Below are positions 25,999 to 34,056 of a stretch of 64,000 nt of DNA, piece after piece. Numbering within the stretch: position 1 is the stretch's first letter; each line of letters starts with the position of its first letter. Both the position numbers and the translations under genes were made by a program. Where the stretch lies: positions 2,294,001-2,358,000 of the forward strand of contig CAWHVD010000001.1 in NCBI GenBank assembly GCA_963832835.1, given 5' to 3'. The stretch comes from CAVPKN01 sp963832835 (lineage in GTDB: Bacteria > Chlamydiota > Chlamydiia > Chlamydiales > JAAKFR01). The notes beneath the pieces were generated by a model. That model searched no databases, was not told where the DNA came from, and saw only the letters and a program-made list of their open reading frames with translations.

Positions 25999-26862
25999 AT
26001 GAAAGAGCTTGTTGTAACACTATTCGCCCTTCTAACAGCAGTCAGCGCTTATGCCCTCCCTGTAGGCAATCCATGGGATGCCAGTCTACTCAATCATGGT
26101 GTGCTTCTTAAAAGAGAGTGCCAGGCCGAGTGCGATCCTTGCAGTCATTGGAGCGATGCTTTGAATGTGCGTGTAGGGTTTTACGGCGATTATGTTTTCA
26201 ACCGCCATACACAAGCCAATCAAAGGCATAGACGTGACAGCATCCACTCAACAAAACTTTTTACTAATGCGGGCTTCGCTGCCCTCAATGTCTACGAGCG
26301 GTTAGATCTCTTTGCTACATTTGGCGCCACAGAATTCCAGTTTGAAACCCGCGCACGCGTTTTACAGGGGGCCGGGCCCAATGACATCGTCCGATTCGAA
26401 ACAGATACGCACTTTTCGTGGAGTTTGGGGTTGCGAGGGACAATCTGGCAGTGTGGTTGTTTAGGGGTGGGAGCGGAAGCTCAATATTTCCAAGCTCAGC
26501 CCCATTTGAATTTCATCAGGGGAGAGGTGGATAATCCATTCTATTTCTCAAGCCATGAGCGACTAAAATACAAAGAATGGCAGTTTGGGTTGGGAGTTTC
26601 CTATAAAGTCGCTTTGGCTCAATGTTCCACCTCCCTTGTTCCCTATATCGCTGTGAAATGGGCTCGTGCGCGCGCCAATTTAAGCCATGCCAATGCAGTA
26701 GCTCTCACCGACACCTACAATCTTCCGAACCTCAACAATGAACGCTCCTGGGGTTTTGCTCTGGGGCTGACCCTTGTGGGCTGTAGCAAAGCAAGCGTGA
26801 CAGTCGAAGGTCGCTTTGCCGATGAAAATGCCGTCTACGTCAACACACAATTTAGATTTTAG
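25999..26862 (+). CDS. MOMP-like outer-membrane porin 1
   Basis: A 287-residue beta-barrel porin of the chlamydial major outer membrane protein type. A signal peptide (about 1-20) ends ALPVGNPWDASLLNHGVLLK, matching the mature MOMP start LPVGNPAEPSL. Next is a Cys-rich patch (CQAECDPC), VGFYGDYVFNRH matching the MOMP GYYGDFVFDR block, and FSWSLGLRGTIWQCGCLGVG in the middle. The chain ends in aromatic NTQFRF, as outer-membrane barrels do. It is about 100 residues shorter than Chlamydia MOMP, lacking the large variable loops. First of three closely spaced genes; AGGAG precedes the ATG. Confidence 0.9.
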   Translation: MKELVVTLFALLTAVSAYALPVGNPWDASLLNHGVLLKRECQAECDPCSHWSDALNVRVGFYGDYVFNRHTQANQRHRRDSIHSTKLFTNAGFAALNVYERLDLFATFGATEFQFETRARVLQGAGPNDIVRFETDTHFSWSLGLRGTIWQCGCLGVGAEAQYFQAQPHLNFIRGEVDNPFYFSSHERLKYKEWQFGLGVSYKVALAQCSTSLVPYIAVKWARARANLSHANAVALTDTYNLPNLNNERSWGFALGLTLVGCSKASVTVEGRFADENAVYVNTQFRF

Positions 26863-26879
26863 TTAGCAGGAGAAGCTAG

Positions 26880-27746
26880 ATGAACAAATTATGGATTTCA
26901 CTTGTCACATTGACAACGTCTTTCTCGTTGTATGCTCTCCCTGTTGGAAACCCGTGGGAAGCCAGCCTGCACACAGATGGCGTTTTCTGTAAAGGCGATT
27001 GCCCTAGCTATAAAGGCTCCTCTAGATGGTCTGACGCCTGGAGCTACCGGATCGGCTTTTATGGAGATTTTGTTTTTGACCGTCATATGCAGATCGACAC
27101 CAAACCTAGCAATGCGCACTTACATAATACCACCATCCATACCCAAGCAGCCTACATCGCATGCAATGCCTGGAATCGCGTTGATCTTTTTTGCACATTA
27201 GGTGCCACCAATATTCGATTTGCAGCTCCTAAAAAAACATTTGGCAATCCAGCGCCAACAAACGATCATACCATCTTAGAAACCGTCACAGATTTCTCTT
27301 GGAGCCTTGGGGTTCGTGGTACTCTGTGGCAATGTGGCTGTTTAGGGGTAGGGGCAGAAGCTCAATTTTTTAGCGCCAGACCCTCTGTCAACTTTGCCCA
27401 TAATCTGGGTTTTGAAAGTCTAGAATACCAACCGAGCAACGTGATTCTAAAATACCGAGAATGGCAGATAGGAGTGGGGGTGGCTTATCGCATCAACATT
27501 ATGTGCAATGGCACAGCCTTGATCCCCTACTTTGCAATCAAAGGAGGACGCGCCACGATGGGTCTAGATAATTTCAGCATCCCTAGTGGAGCCAATCGGG
27601 ATACATTTTTTAACTCAGAGTGCGACGACAACTGGGGTTATGCAGTAGGGGCTACCTTACTAGGATGTAATAAACTGAGCGTGACTGCAGAAGCCCGCTT
27701 CATTGGAGAGAAAGCACTCTACATCAATTCACAACTTAGGTTTTAA
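26880..27746 (+). CDS. MOMP-like outer-membrane porin 2
   Basis: A 288-residue paralogue of its neighbours. Signal peptide to about residue 18, then ALPVGNPWEASLHTDGVFC, CPSYKGSSRWSDAW, IGFYGDFVFDRH, the central GVRGTLWQCGCLGVGAEAQF and the terminal YINSQLRF. AGGAG precedes the ATG, 17 bases after the previous stop, so the two are probably cotranscribed. Divergence is concentrated in loops between strands, as expected for surface-exposed porins. Confidence 0.9.
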   Translation: MNKLWISLVTLTTSFSLYALPVGNPWEASLHTDGVFCKGDCPSYKGSSRWSDAWSYRIGFYGDFVFDRHMQIDTKPSNAHLHNTTIHTQAAYIACNAWNRVDLFCTLGATNIRFAAPKKTFGNPAPTNDHTILETVTDFSWSLGVRGTLWQCGCLGVGAEAQFFSARPSVNFAHNLGFESLEYQPSNVILKYREWQIGVGVAYRINIMCNGTALIPYFAIKGGRATMGLDNFSIPSGANRDTFFNSECDDNWGYAVGATLLGCNKLSVTAEARFIGEKALYINSQLRF

Positions 27747-27757
27747 GGGGAGCATTT

Positions 27758-28621
27758 ATGAAAAATCTGTTTTTTGCGCTTTGCATGCTAATGGCACCCA
27801 CTTCTTTGCTCGCTCTTCCAATTGGAAACCCAGGGGAAGCAAGTTTACATACTAACGGCGTTTTCTGGGATAAGAATGAATGCTGTGATTGTGATCAAAT
27901 CCCCAGCTTCTTCGACGCATTCAGCATCCGACTCGGTTACTACGGCGATTTTGTCTTTGACCGCCACCTTCAGGTTGATCGAAAAAACAATCATTCCCAA
28001 ATCCATAAAACTGAAATCAATACTAATGCGGTTTACCTGGCACTAGGCGTCTGCAACTGCTTTGATCTTTTTGGAACAGTCGGTGCTTCTAAAATGGATA
28101 TTTCAACACCCAGTAGCGCATTTGGCGCTCAAGCCATAGGCGCATTGAATAACCAATTTATCGATATCGACACGGAAACGACAATATCGTGGAGTGCAGG
28201 CCTGCGAGGTACTCTTCTTCGATGGGGCTGCCTAGCTCTAGGCATTGAAGCCCAATATTTTAGAACCCGACCTCATTTGAATTCAGTGAATGCACCCGAT
28301 ATGGATACGTTTTATTTCGTCAATGAGGAGCGCCCTCTCTACCATGAATGGCAGGTTGGCTTTGGAGCAGGTTATCGCATCAACATTGCAGATTGCTCTT
28401 CCGCTCTCATCCCCTATGCGGGAATCAAGTGGTCACATTGCAGATTCACATCTGATAATGAACAAACCCCTTTGATTACCCTTTATGATCTCAAAAACAA
28501 TAGAGATTGGGGCTATGCATTTGGCTTGACTCTGCTGGGTTGTAACAAATCTAGCATCACTGTAGAGGGGCGTTACCGAGATGAAAAAGCCCTCTACGTC
28601 AATGGCCAGTTCCGTTTCTGA
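27758..28621 (+). CDS. MOMP-like outer-membrane porin 3
   Basis: A 287-residue paralogue with signal peptide, ALPIGNPGEASLHTNGVFW, the Cys-rich NECCDCD, LGYYGDFVFDRH, GLRGTLLRWGCLALGIEAQY and terminal VNGQFRF. It starts 11 bases after porin 2 with AGGGGAG before the ATG. A strong terminator follows at 28638, so the three porins form one transcription unit. Confidence 0.9.
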   Translation: MKNLFFALCMLMAPTSLLALPIGNPGEASLHTNGVFWDKNECCDCDQIPSFFDAFSIRLGYYGDFVFDRHLQVDRKNNHSQIHKTEINTNAVYLALGVCNCFDLFGTVGASKMDISTPSSAFGAQAIGALNNQFIDIDTETTISWSAGLRGTLLRWGCLALGIEAQYFRTRPHLNSVNAPDMDTFYFVNEERPLYHEWQVGFGAGYRINIADCSSALIPYAGIKWSHCRFTSDNEQTPLITLYDLKNNRDWGYAFGLTLLGCNKSSITVEGRYRDEKALYVNGQFRF

Positions 28622-28637
28622 TTTTCATTCCTCGGTA

Positions 28638-28667
28638 ATATGCCCTACGCTCGTAGGGCATATTTTT
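28638..28667 (+). terminator. Intrinsic terminator of the three-gene MOMP operon
   Basis: ATATGCCCTA and TAGGGCATAT form a perfect 10-bp stem around a 6-base loop, followed by TTTT, about 17 bases after the third porin stop. Confidence 0.85.
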
Positions 28668-28695
28668 ACAATTCAGGTAGACCGTCTTATCAATT

Positions 28696-28858
28696 ATACC
28701 ATTTCCAGAAAATAAACTCATGAAGTGGCACTGGGTAACATGACAGATTTGGATGATCGTTTCGAAGCCTATGTTTTTGTACCTAAGCGAGAAAGGATCG
28801 TTCAAAAATGGCGTGTTATACAGTGCCGATTTGTGACTTTATTTTCTGGAAATGGTAT
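28696..28858. repeat. Repeat family 1, copy B (163 bp)
   Basis: Same length and ends as copy A. The outer 21 bases of each arm pair exactly; inner arm positions have drifted independently. The core is nearly identical to copy A. It separates MOMP 3 from MOMP 4. Confidence 0.9.
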
Positions 28859-28860
28859 TA

Positions 28861-28890
28861 ATACCATTTCCAGAAAATAAAGCCATGAAG
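28861..28890. repeat. Truncated left end of repeat family 1
   Basis: Thirty bases from ATACCATTTCC, identical to the left arm of copy A, then unrelated sequence. Only the dinucleotide TA separates it from copy B, so two ends abut. A degraded family 3 end may follow at 28914-28943. No gene is seen in 28622-29008. Confidence 0.8.
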
Positions 28891-29008
28891 CCTTGACGAA
28901 GTATATCTTTCCTAGAGTATTCTGGCGGCTCATGAAGAGTCATGGCATATTTTTCTCTAACCTGGCATCGCAATTGCATCTCATCGGAGTGCAATCCTGT
29001 AGGCGCTG

Positions 29009-29884
29009 ATGAAAAAAATTGTCACATCCATTCTAACTACGTTAATCCCATTTGGATTAATGGCACTTCCCTTGGGCAATCCCCTTGAGCCAAGTCTTCT
29101 AACTAAAGGGGTGTTCTCGTGCTGCTTTTGCCCTACTAATGGTGATCCAAATTTGTGTGATGTATGGAGCTTAAAAATTGGCTATTATGGTGATTTTGTG
29201 TGGAACCGCCATATGGAAATCAACCACAACGAAAATCACCCACGCTCCAGAATACGCGAAGTCCAGCTCGAAACCGATGCCGCTCTCATCGCTTTAAACT
29301 TTTGGAATCGCTTTGATTTGTTTTGTACTTTGGGGGGCACAGAAATCTTTCTGGACGGTCCAGGCGGTGTCTTTAACCCTTCCACGATTGAGGATAATCG
29401 ACGACGTGTCAGAATTACTACGAACACCGATTTTGCATGGAGCTGCGGTCTGAGAGGCACCATATGGGAATGTGGTTGTTTTGGCCTGGGAGCTGAGGTG
29501 CAGTACGCTCATGCTAGCCCTCACCTATTTTCTCTGAGAATGGATGATTTCGCATCTTTAGACATCAGATCTAGTGGTCATATCGACTACCATGAGTGGC
29601 AAATTGGAATGGGGGCTGCCTATCGGATCCGCCTTCCAAGACGCTGCGTTTCCCTTGTGCCTTATGCAGGCGTTAAATGGGCTCATGCTGTGATGAAAGC
29701 CAGCCACCCCGAAATCGCTTTAACGTCCTCGACAACCTACAACCTGTCTAATTTCGAGAATGCAAGGGATTTCGGTGGCGCTGTGGGTGTAGCTCTTGTG
29801 GGTTGTAGTAGAGCATCCTTAAGCCTCGAAGGGCGTTTCTATGATGAGAATGCTATACACATTGATCTCCACTTCCGCTTCTAA
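29009..29884 (+). CDS. MOMP-like outer-membrane porin 4
   Basis: A 291-residue fourth paralogue, separate from the first three by a terminator and repeats. Signal peptide to about residue 19, ALPLGNPLEPSLLTKGVFSC, IGYYGDFVWNRH, GLRGTIWECGCFGLGAEVQY, and terminal IDLHFRF. LGNPLEPSL is the closest of the four to the Chlamydia MOMP mature start. The stop lies 12 bases from the converging transketolase stop, with no clear terminator between. Confidence 0.9.
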   Translation: MKKIVTSILTTLIPFGLMALPLGNPLEPSLLTKGVFSCCFCPTNGDPNLCDVWSLKIGYYGDFVWNRHMEINHNENHPRSRIREVQLETDAALIALNFWNRFDLFCTLGGTEIFLDGPGGVFNPSTIEDNRRRVRITTNTDFAWSCGLRGTIWECGCFGLGAEVQYAHASPHLFSLRMDDFASLDIRSSGHIDYHEWQIGMGAAYRIRLPRRCVSLVPYAGVKWAHAVMKASHPEIALTSSTTYNLSNFENARDFGGAVGVALVGCSRASLSLEGRFYDENAIHIDLHFRF

Positions 29885-29896
29885 GAATGATCACCA

Positions 29897-31900
29897 TTAG
29901 GTGAGGATTCTTTCCAGGATAGAGTCTACGGTGAAGCCAAACTCCTCCTCAAGGGCACTGGCAGGGGCAGAAGCTCCATAGCCATCCATACAGATGGCAA
30001 TTCCATCGATGCCAATATATTTGTGCCAACCGAGATCAACACCCGCTTCGATACTGACGCGCTTACCTAGATCTCCACCAATAACAGAATTGCGGTAGTC
30101 ATCAGCTTGAAGCTCAAAGATCTCCCAGCAAGGCATGGAGACAACCCGAACATCTTTACCCCGTTTTTCCAGATCTTCAGCGACATCCAAGGCAAGGTGG
30201 AGCTCTGATCCGGTTGCAAAGAGGGTGAAATCGGCCTTGGCTTTCTCTTTTTGAAGAATATAAGCCCCGCGACCTACTCCCTCTGAAAAGGACACTTTGG
30301 TTTGAGCAAGTGTTGGAAGAGCCTGACGCGAAAGAAGGATCGCTGTGGGATATTTGTAGATCAACGCAGCGAGCCAGGCCATTTTGACCTCGTTGCTATC
30401 ACCAGGGCGGATCACATGGAGGTGGGGAATGGCTCTGAGCGCTGCGTAATGCTCGATAGGTTGGTGTGTAGGGCCATCTTCTCCTAAGAAGATCGAATCA
30501 TGAGTGAATTGATAAATCACATGCAGTTTTGAAAGGCTTCCGATGCGTATGGAGTTGCGCAGGTAGTCCGAAAAGGTCAAGAAGGTACCGACAAAGGGAG
30601 TGATCATCTGAGTATAAGCTAAGCCATTAGCGATGGTACCCATGCTGAATTCCCGTACACCAAACTTGATGTTTCGCCCTTCAAAATGTCCAGGGGAGAT
30701 AATGGGGTAGTTTTTGAGCATGGTGAGATCTGAACAGGAAAGATCGGCAGAGCCTCCATACAGATCAGGGAGAAGGTCGGCTAAGAAATTCACCACAGTA
30801 CTCGAGGCTTTGCGGCCGGCGACTGAACCTGAAATATCCAGGACCCACAGCTTTTCTTCAAGATCGGCCGGCAGTGTATGCTCAGCCATGCTATCTAATT
30901 CCTTTTTCAGCTCAGGGGCAGTTTTTGCCCAGAGCCTAAAGCGATCCTGCCACTCCTCTTCTCTTTTTTTATCTTCTTCAAGCTTATCGTGGAAATAGGT
31001 TTGTACCGCTTTGGGAATATAGAAGGGCTCTTCTGAAAGACCCAGAGCCGTTTTTGTAGCAGCCACCTCTTCTGGCCCCAAGGGAGAACCATGGGCATGG
31101 TGGGTGCCAGCTTTGTGTGGCGATCCTCTAGCAATCGTTGTGTGAGCTAAAATAAAAACCGGTTTCTTTTGATTTTCCCGCGCTTTCGAAATAGTGGAGT
31201 GGAGCTGATCAAAATCGTGTCCGTCGACCTCATAGACATCCCACCCATAGGCACGATAGCGGGCCAACGTATCTTCTGAATGGCATTCTGAGAGGGGGCC
31301 GTCTAGGCAAATGTGATTCGAGTCGTAGATAAAAATGAGGTTGTCGAGCTTTAGGTGACCTGCCAAAGCACTCGCCTCATGGCTGATCCCTTCCATCATA
31401 TCGCCATCGCTGCACAGACAAAACACTTTCGAGTCGATGATAGGATACTCTGGTGTATTGAATTTGGCTCCCAAGATTTTCATCCCAAGTGCCATCCCAA
31501 CTGCATTACCTGTTCCTTGGCCCAGTGGTCCTGTCGTTGCCTCTACCCCGTCGGTCTCATCATACTCAGGATGCCCGGGTGTTTTCGAATGGAGCTGACG
31601 AAAATGCTTAATCTCCTCAAGACTCAAATTGAAGCCAGCTAAATGGAGGCAAGAATAGAGCCACATCGATCCGTGACCTGCTGACAGCACCAGTCTGTCT
31701 CTGTTGAGCCAACGAGGATGTTGAGGGTTATGGCGGAGTGCATAGCCATACAAATAGGCCCCCAGTTCAGCACATCCCATCGGAAGACCGGGATGGCCCG
31801 AGTTTGCCTTCTGCACCGCATCCATTGATAAGACTCTGATTGTATTTGCTATTTTGCCAAAGATCCTTTTGACTTCAGGATCCAACCCACGCGTTTCCAT
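29897..31900 (-). CDS. tkt: Transketolase
   Basis: Thiamine-diphosphate enzyme exchanging two-carbon units in the pentose phosphate pathway. Features: SGHPGLPMGCAELGAYLYG near the N-terminus, TTGPLGQGTGNAVGMALG, the ThDP motif starting GDGDMMEGISHE-like (CSDGDMMEGISHEA) and ending near IYDSNHICLDG, and the central DGPTHQPIEHYAALRAIP with EDGPTHQP in the Pyr domain. The ATG at 31900 and GTG at 31906 are both possible; GGGA suits either. It corresponds to Chlamydia CT750, here displaced from amn by the NACHT-MOMP island. Confidence 0.95.
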   Translation of the reverse strand: METRGLDPEVKRIFGKIANTIRVLSMDAVQKANSGHPGLPMGCAELGAYLYGYALRHNPQHPRWLNRDRLVLSAGHGSMWLYSCLHLAGFNLSLEEIKHFRQLHSKTPGHPEYDETDGVEATTGPLGQGTGNAVGMALGMKILGAKFNTPEYPIIDSKVFCLCSDGDMMEGISHEASALAGHLKLDNLIFIYDSNHICLDGPLSECHSEDTLARYRAYGWDVYEVDGHDFDQLHSTISKARENQKKPVFILAHTTIARGSPHKAGTHHAHGSPLGPEEVAATKTALGLSEEPFYIPKAVQTYFHDKLEEDKKREEEWQDRFRLWAKTAPELKKELDSMAEHTLPADLEEKLWVLDISGSVAGRKASSTVVNFLADLLPDLYGGSADLSCSDLTMLKNYPIISPGHFEGRNIKFGVREFSMGTIANGLAYTQMITPFVGTFLTFSDYLRNSIRIGSLSKLHVIYQFTHDSIFLGEDGPTHQPIEHYAALRAIPHLHVIRPGDSNEVKMAWLAALIYKYPTAILLSRQALPTLAQTKVSFSEGVGRGAYILQKEKAKADFTLFATGSELHLALDVAEDLEKRGKDVRVVSMPCWEIFELQADDYRNSVIGGDLGKRVSIEAGVDLGWHKYIGIDGIAICMDGYGASAPASALEEEFGFTVDSILERILT

Positions 31901-31957
31901 TTCCACTATCCCAGTTTATTTGAAAACGACCAGTTTACCCCTCCAGCCTCAAAAACC

Positions 31958-32824
31958 TCAAGCCGTGACTTTCAAGCGAGGTAAAAGACTCATAAAAAAT
32001 TCATGGGACCACACGGCTGTCTGATCAGGCGATTTGAGAAAGATCTCCACATCATGGCGAGCGGCTTCAATATTTAAGCTACGGATTTTTTCCTCTAAAA
32101 GTTGCAATAACTTATTATGTGTCAACGATTCGTTAGATAAACTTCCTGCCTGGCGCATGACGTGTTCCAGCATTGTAAGGTTCACCGGAACTCCTCGACT
32201 AATATACCACACAAAATCGTACCAATCGCGCCCTTTCACGATCCGATTGACCCACTGCCGATACAAAAGAGCGTGCATTTTACCTGCAAATAGATCCTGC
32301 GGAACCAGAGTTTTAACCGAAAAGGGGCTGGGAATGAGTAAGAACTGTGTTTCCGTTTTAAAACCGAGTGGTGGGTCGGTATCTATTTCCAACTTAATCT
32401 TGAAGAGCTCTTCTTTGTGCCCACGTGTGATTTTTTCATCCGCCCCAATATGCAAAAGATGTTCACGCGTATTTGCTTTTAGAAAAGCGGAATCCACCTT
32501 ACTCTCAAACGTTTTGACTTTAGGCTGGATCGATACAGAAAGTCCATAACTCGCAAGCTCTATGACAATTGCCGGAAGGTATTTTTCCAATTTGAAATCA
32601 GATTGCGGCTCAAGGAGGGTAAAATCCAAATCTTCCGAAAAGCGATCCAATCCATAGAGAATCCGTAGCGCTGTTCCCCCATAAAAAGCGACATGTTCAA
32701 AAAATTTCGCTCTCCATAAGCCTAAAAGAGCAATCTCTTGGATCACCTCTTTCAAGGCATTGAGATAATCAGCCCGCGTTGTCAGAGTATATTTTTTGAG
32801 GAGCTGATGTAGGGCGTCATTCAT
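31958..32824 (-). CDS. AbiEii-type nucleotidyltransferase toxin
   Basis: A 288-residue protein of the AbiEii/AbiGii toxin family, DNA-polymerase-beta-like nucleotidyltransferases. The motif is FYGGTALRILYGLDRFSEDLDF at about 47-68 split as GG-T-A and DxD (Asp65, Asp67). A lysine-rich VKTLVPQDLFAGKMHALLYR and GRDWYDFVWYISRG follow, both typical. Some relatives modify tRNA acceptor ends to halt growth. Its ATG overlaps the stop of the upstream regulator as ATGA, the normal order antitoxin then toxin. It is inserted between transketolase and the ankyrin/PP2C genes. Confidence 0.85.
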   Translation of the reverse strand: MNDALHQLLKKYTLTTRADYLNALKEVIQEIALLGLWRAKFFEHVAFYGGTALRILYGLDRFSEDLDFTLLEPQSDFKLEKYLPAIVIELASYGLSVSIQPKVKTFESKVDSAFLKANTREHLLHIGADEKITRGHKEELFKIKLEIDTDPPLGFKTETQFLLIPSPFSVKTLVPQDLFAGKMHALLYRQWVNRIVKGRDWYDFVWYISRGVPVNLTMLEHVMRQAGSLSNESLTHNKLLQLLEEKIRSLNIEAARHDVEIFLKSPDQTAVWSHEFFMSLLPRLKVTA

Positions 32825-33447
32825 ATGTGCTGCATATCCTTTAGGACCTCTTGAAGAAAATCGACCTGAAGACTTTGATAAATTTTAGCAATATCATGCA
32901 TTTTTTTCAGGCTTATTTTGGCCAGCTCGGACGCCTCTATTCTTAAGCCGACTACATAATCAGCCACTGCAAAAAGCGTTTTGAGATCTACTCGCCGTGC
33001 GACACAATCCGCTAAGGCTTTTTCTTTTGAAGCCATCAAAAAGCCTCCCTTTTCCATCGCTTGATAGGTCACTCCGATCGGATATTTATGTAGATGCAGA
33101 TAATGATAGCTAAAGCGGCCAACTGGGGTATTGAAATTTTTGTTCCGGCTGCAGGTTATCGAGGTCAGCTCTACAACCCTTTCTGGTATTAAGCCATAAT
33201 AACCCAGGGCATACTCCAGAGATACATACGATGGGCCATAGATCAAATTGGCTAGAACCTCGAGTCTGTACATCCCCCGATTATAAGGGGGCCCAAGTAC
33301 ATACAACCCTTTTTTAACACGGATCAATGCCCCTTTTTTGATCATATAGGCAATTTTCAAGCGCGGTTGTTTATAGTCTTTAAACAGCTCCATAAGGAAA
33401 ACGTAATCCACAATATCAGTGGGCGCAAAACCCCAAATCTCTTGCAT
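32821..33447 (-). CDS. AbiEi-type antitoxin / autoregulator
   Basis: About 208 residues. An N-terminal winged-helix segment (YVFLMELFKDYKQPRLKIAY then KKGALIRVKKGLYVL) precedes the AbiEi antitoxin region with YGPSYVSLEYALGYYGLIPE and ASKEKALADCVA. AbiEi proteins neutralise AbiEii without a stable complex and repress their own promoter. The ATG at 33447 follows AGAGG; the open frame to 33501 would run through the operator region, so I reject the longer start. Two related palindromes lie just upstream. Confidence 0.82.
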   Translation of the reverse strand: MQEIWGFAPTDIVDYVFLMELFKDYKQPRLKIAYMIKKGALIRVKKGLYVLGPPYNRGMYRLEVLANLIYGPSYVSLEYALGYYGLIPERVVELTSITCSRNKNFNTPVGRFSYHYLHLHKYPIGVTYQAMEKGGFLMASKEKALADCVARRVDLKTLFAVADYVVGLRIEASELAKISLKKMHDIAKIYQSLQVDFLQEVLKDMQHI

Positions 33448-33460
33448 TTCATCTACCTCT

Positions 33461-33487
33461 AGTATGTATGAAATATTAATACATACT
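33461..33487. promoter_or_regulatory. Operator-like palindrome 1 upstream of the AbiE pair
   Basis: AGTATGTAT and ATACATACT, a perfect 9-bp inverted repeat with 9 bases between, centred about 27 bases before the antitoxin ATG. It shares the string TATGTATGAAATATT with palindrome 2 read on the other strand. Confidence 0.65.
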
Positions 33488-33515
33488 GGATATAAATACA
33501 ATCTATGATTTAGCT

Positions 33516-33542
33516 AGTATATATGAATATTTCATACATATT
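33516..33542. promoter_or_regulatory. Operator-like palindrome 2 upstream of the AbiE pair
   Basis: AGTATATATGAA (33516-33527) and TTCATACATATT (33531-33542) pair at 10 of 12 positions. It is a near-copy of palindrome 1 some 55 bases away, the arrangement expected for cooperative autorepression. Confidence 0.6.
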
Positions 33543-33629
33543 GGTTAAAAGCTAGATTTCAGAGGGAATTCCATTTGGGGCCAAATTCGCTCTTTTTGGC
33601 GCCGGATTTGATTTCTTCCAAATCGCCTT

Positions 33630-33959
33630 ATACCATTTCCAGAAAATAAAGCCATGAAGTGGCCCTGGGTAACATGACAGATTTGGACAATCGTTTCGAA
33701 GCTCATATTTTTAAATATGGGCGAGAGGGGATTGTTCGACCTAAAAACGGCAGTTCGAGATGGTAAAGTGATGCAAGATTTTGATTTAGAATCACTTTTA
33801 ATGGGGGGCGCACATTCCCAAATGGTGAAGGCCCCCCTAATGGAAGCGATTCTGGATCAAAAGATTGCGTCAATTTGCCGTCTCCAACTGCCGTTTTTAG
33901 GTTCAAAGATGGCATGTTAGACAGCCCAAATTTGCAGTGTTATTTTTGCAGATTGGTAT
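33630..33959. repeat. Repeat family 1/2 composite copy C
   Basis: The left 100 or so bases match copy A (ATACCATTTCC..., CGTTTCGAAGC). The right end, from GGCATGTTAGACAG to GATTGGTAT, matches the right end of the 47085-47196 element. Between them sits a separate 167-bp palindrome. No gene of its own is credible in 33543-34056; frames here are by-products of the repeats. Confidence 0.8.
33738..33904. repeat. 167-bp nested palindrome inserted in copy C
   Basis: Arms of about 70 bases (33738-33808 and 33832-33904) pair imperfectly around a loop of about 23 bases. Outer ends are GACCTAAAAACGG and CCGTTTTTAGGTTC. GTTC occurs just before (33734-33737) and at the end (33901-33904); removing the palindrome restores the family 1 string GTTCAAA. 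This suggests insertion with a 4-bp target duplication. Both strands stay open and specify related peptides. Confidence 0.75.
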
Positions 33960-34056
33960 TAGCCGACAGGGTGGGCTGCCTCAACAGTTACAAAATATTT
34001 GTGGATTTTTAGGCTTTTGTATGGTTTTATTATGTGAAAATTTTACGGAGGTTCCT

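Noticed and set aside
33703..33920. Two opposite ORFs of about 67-70 codons
   Set aside because: They are the two strands of one palindrome and are reported as a repeat, not as genes.
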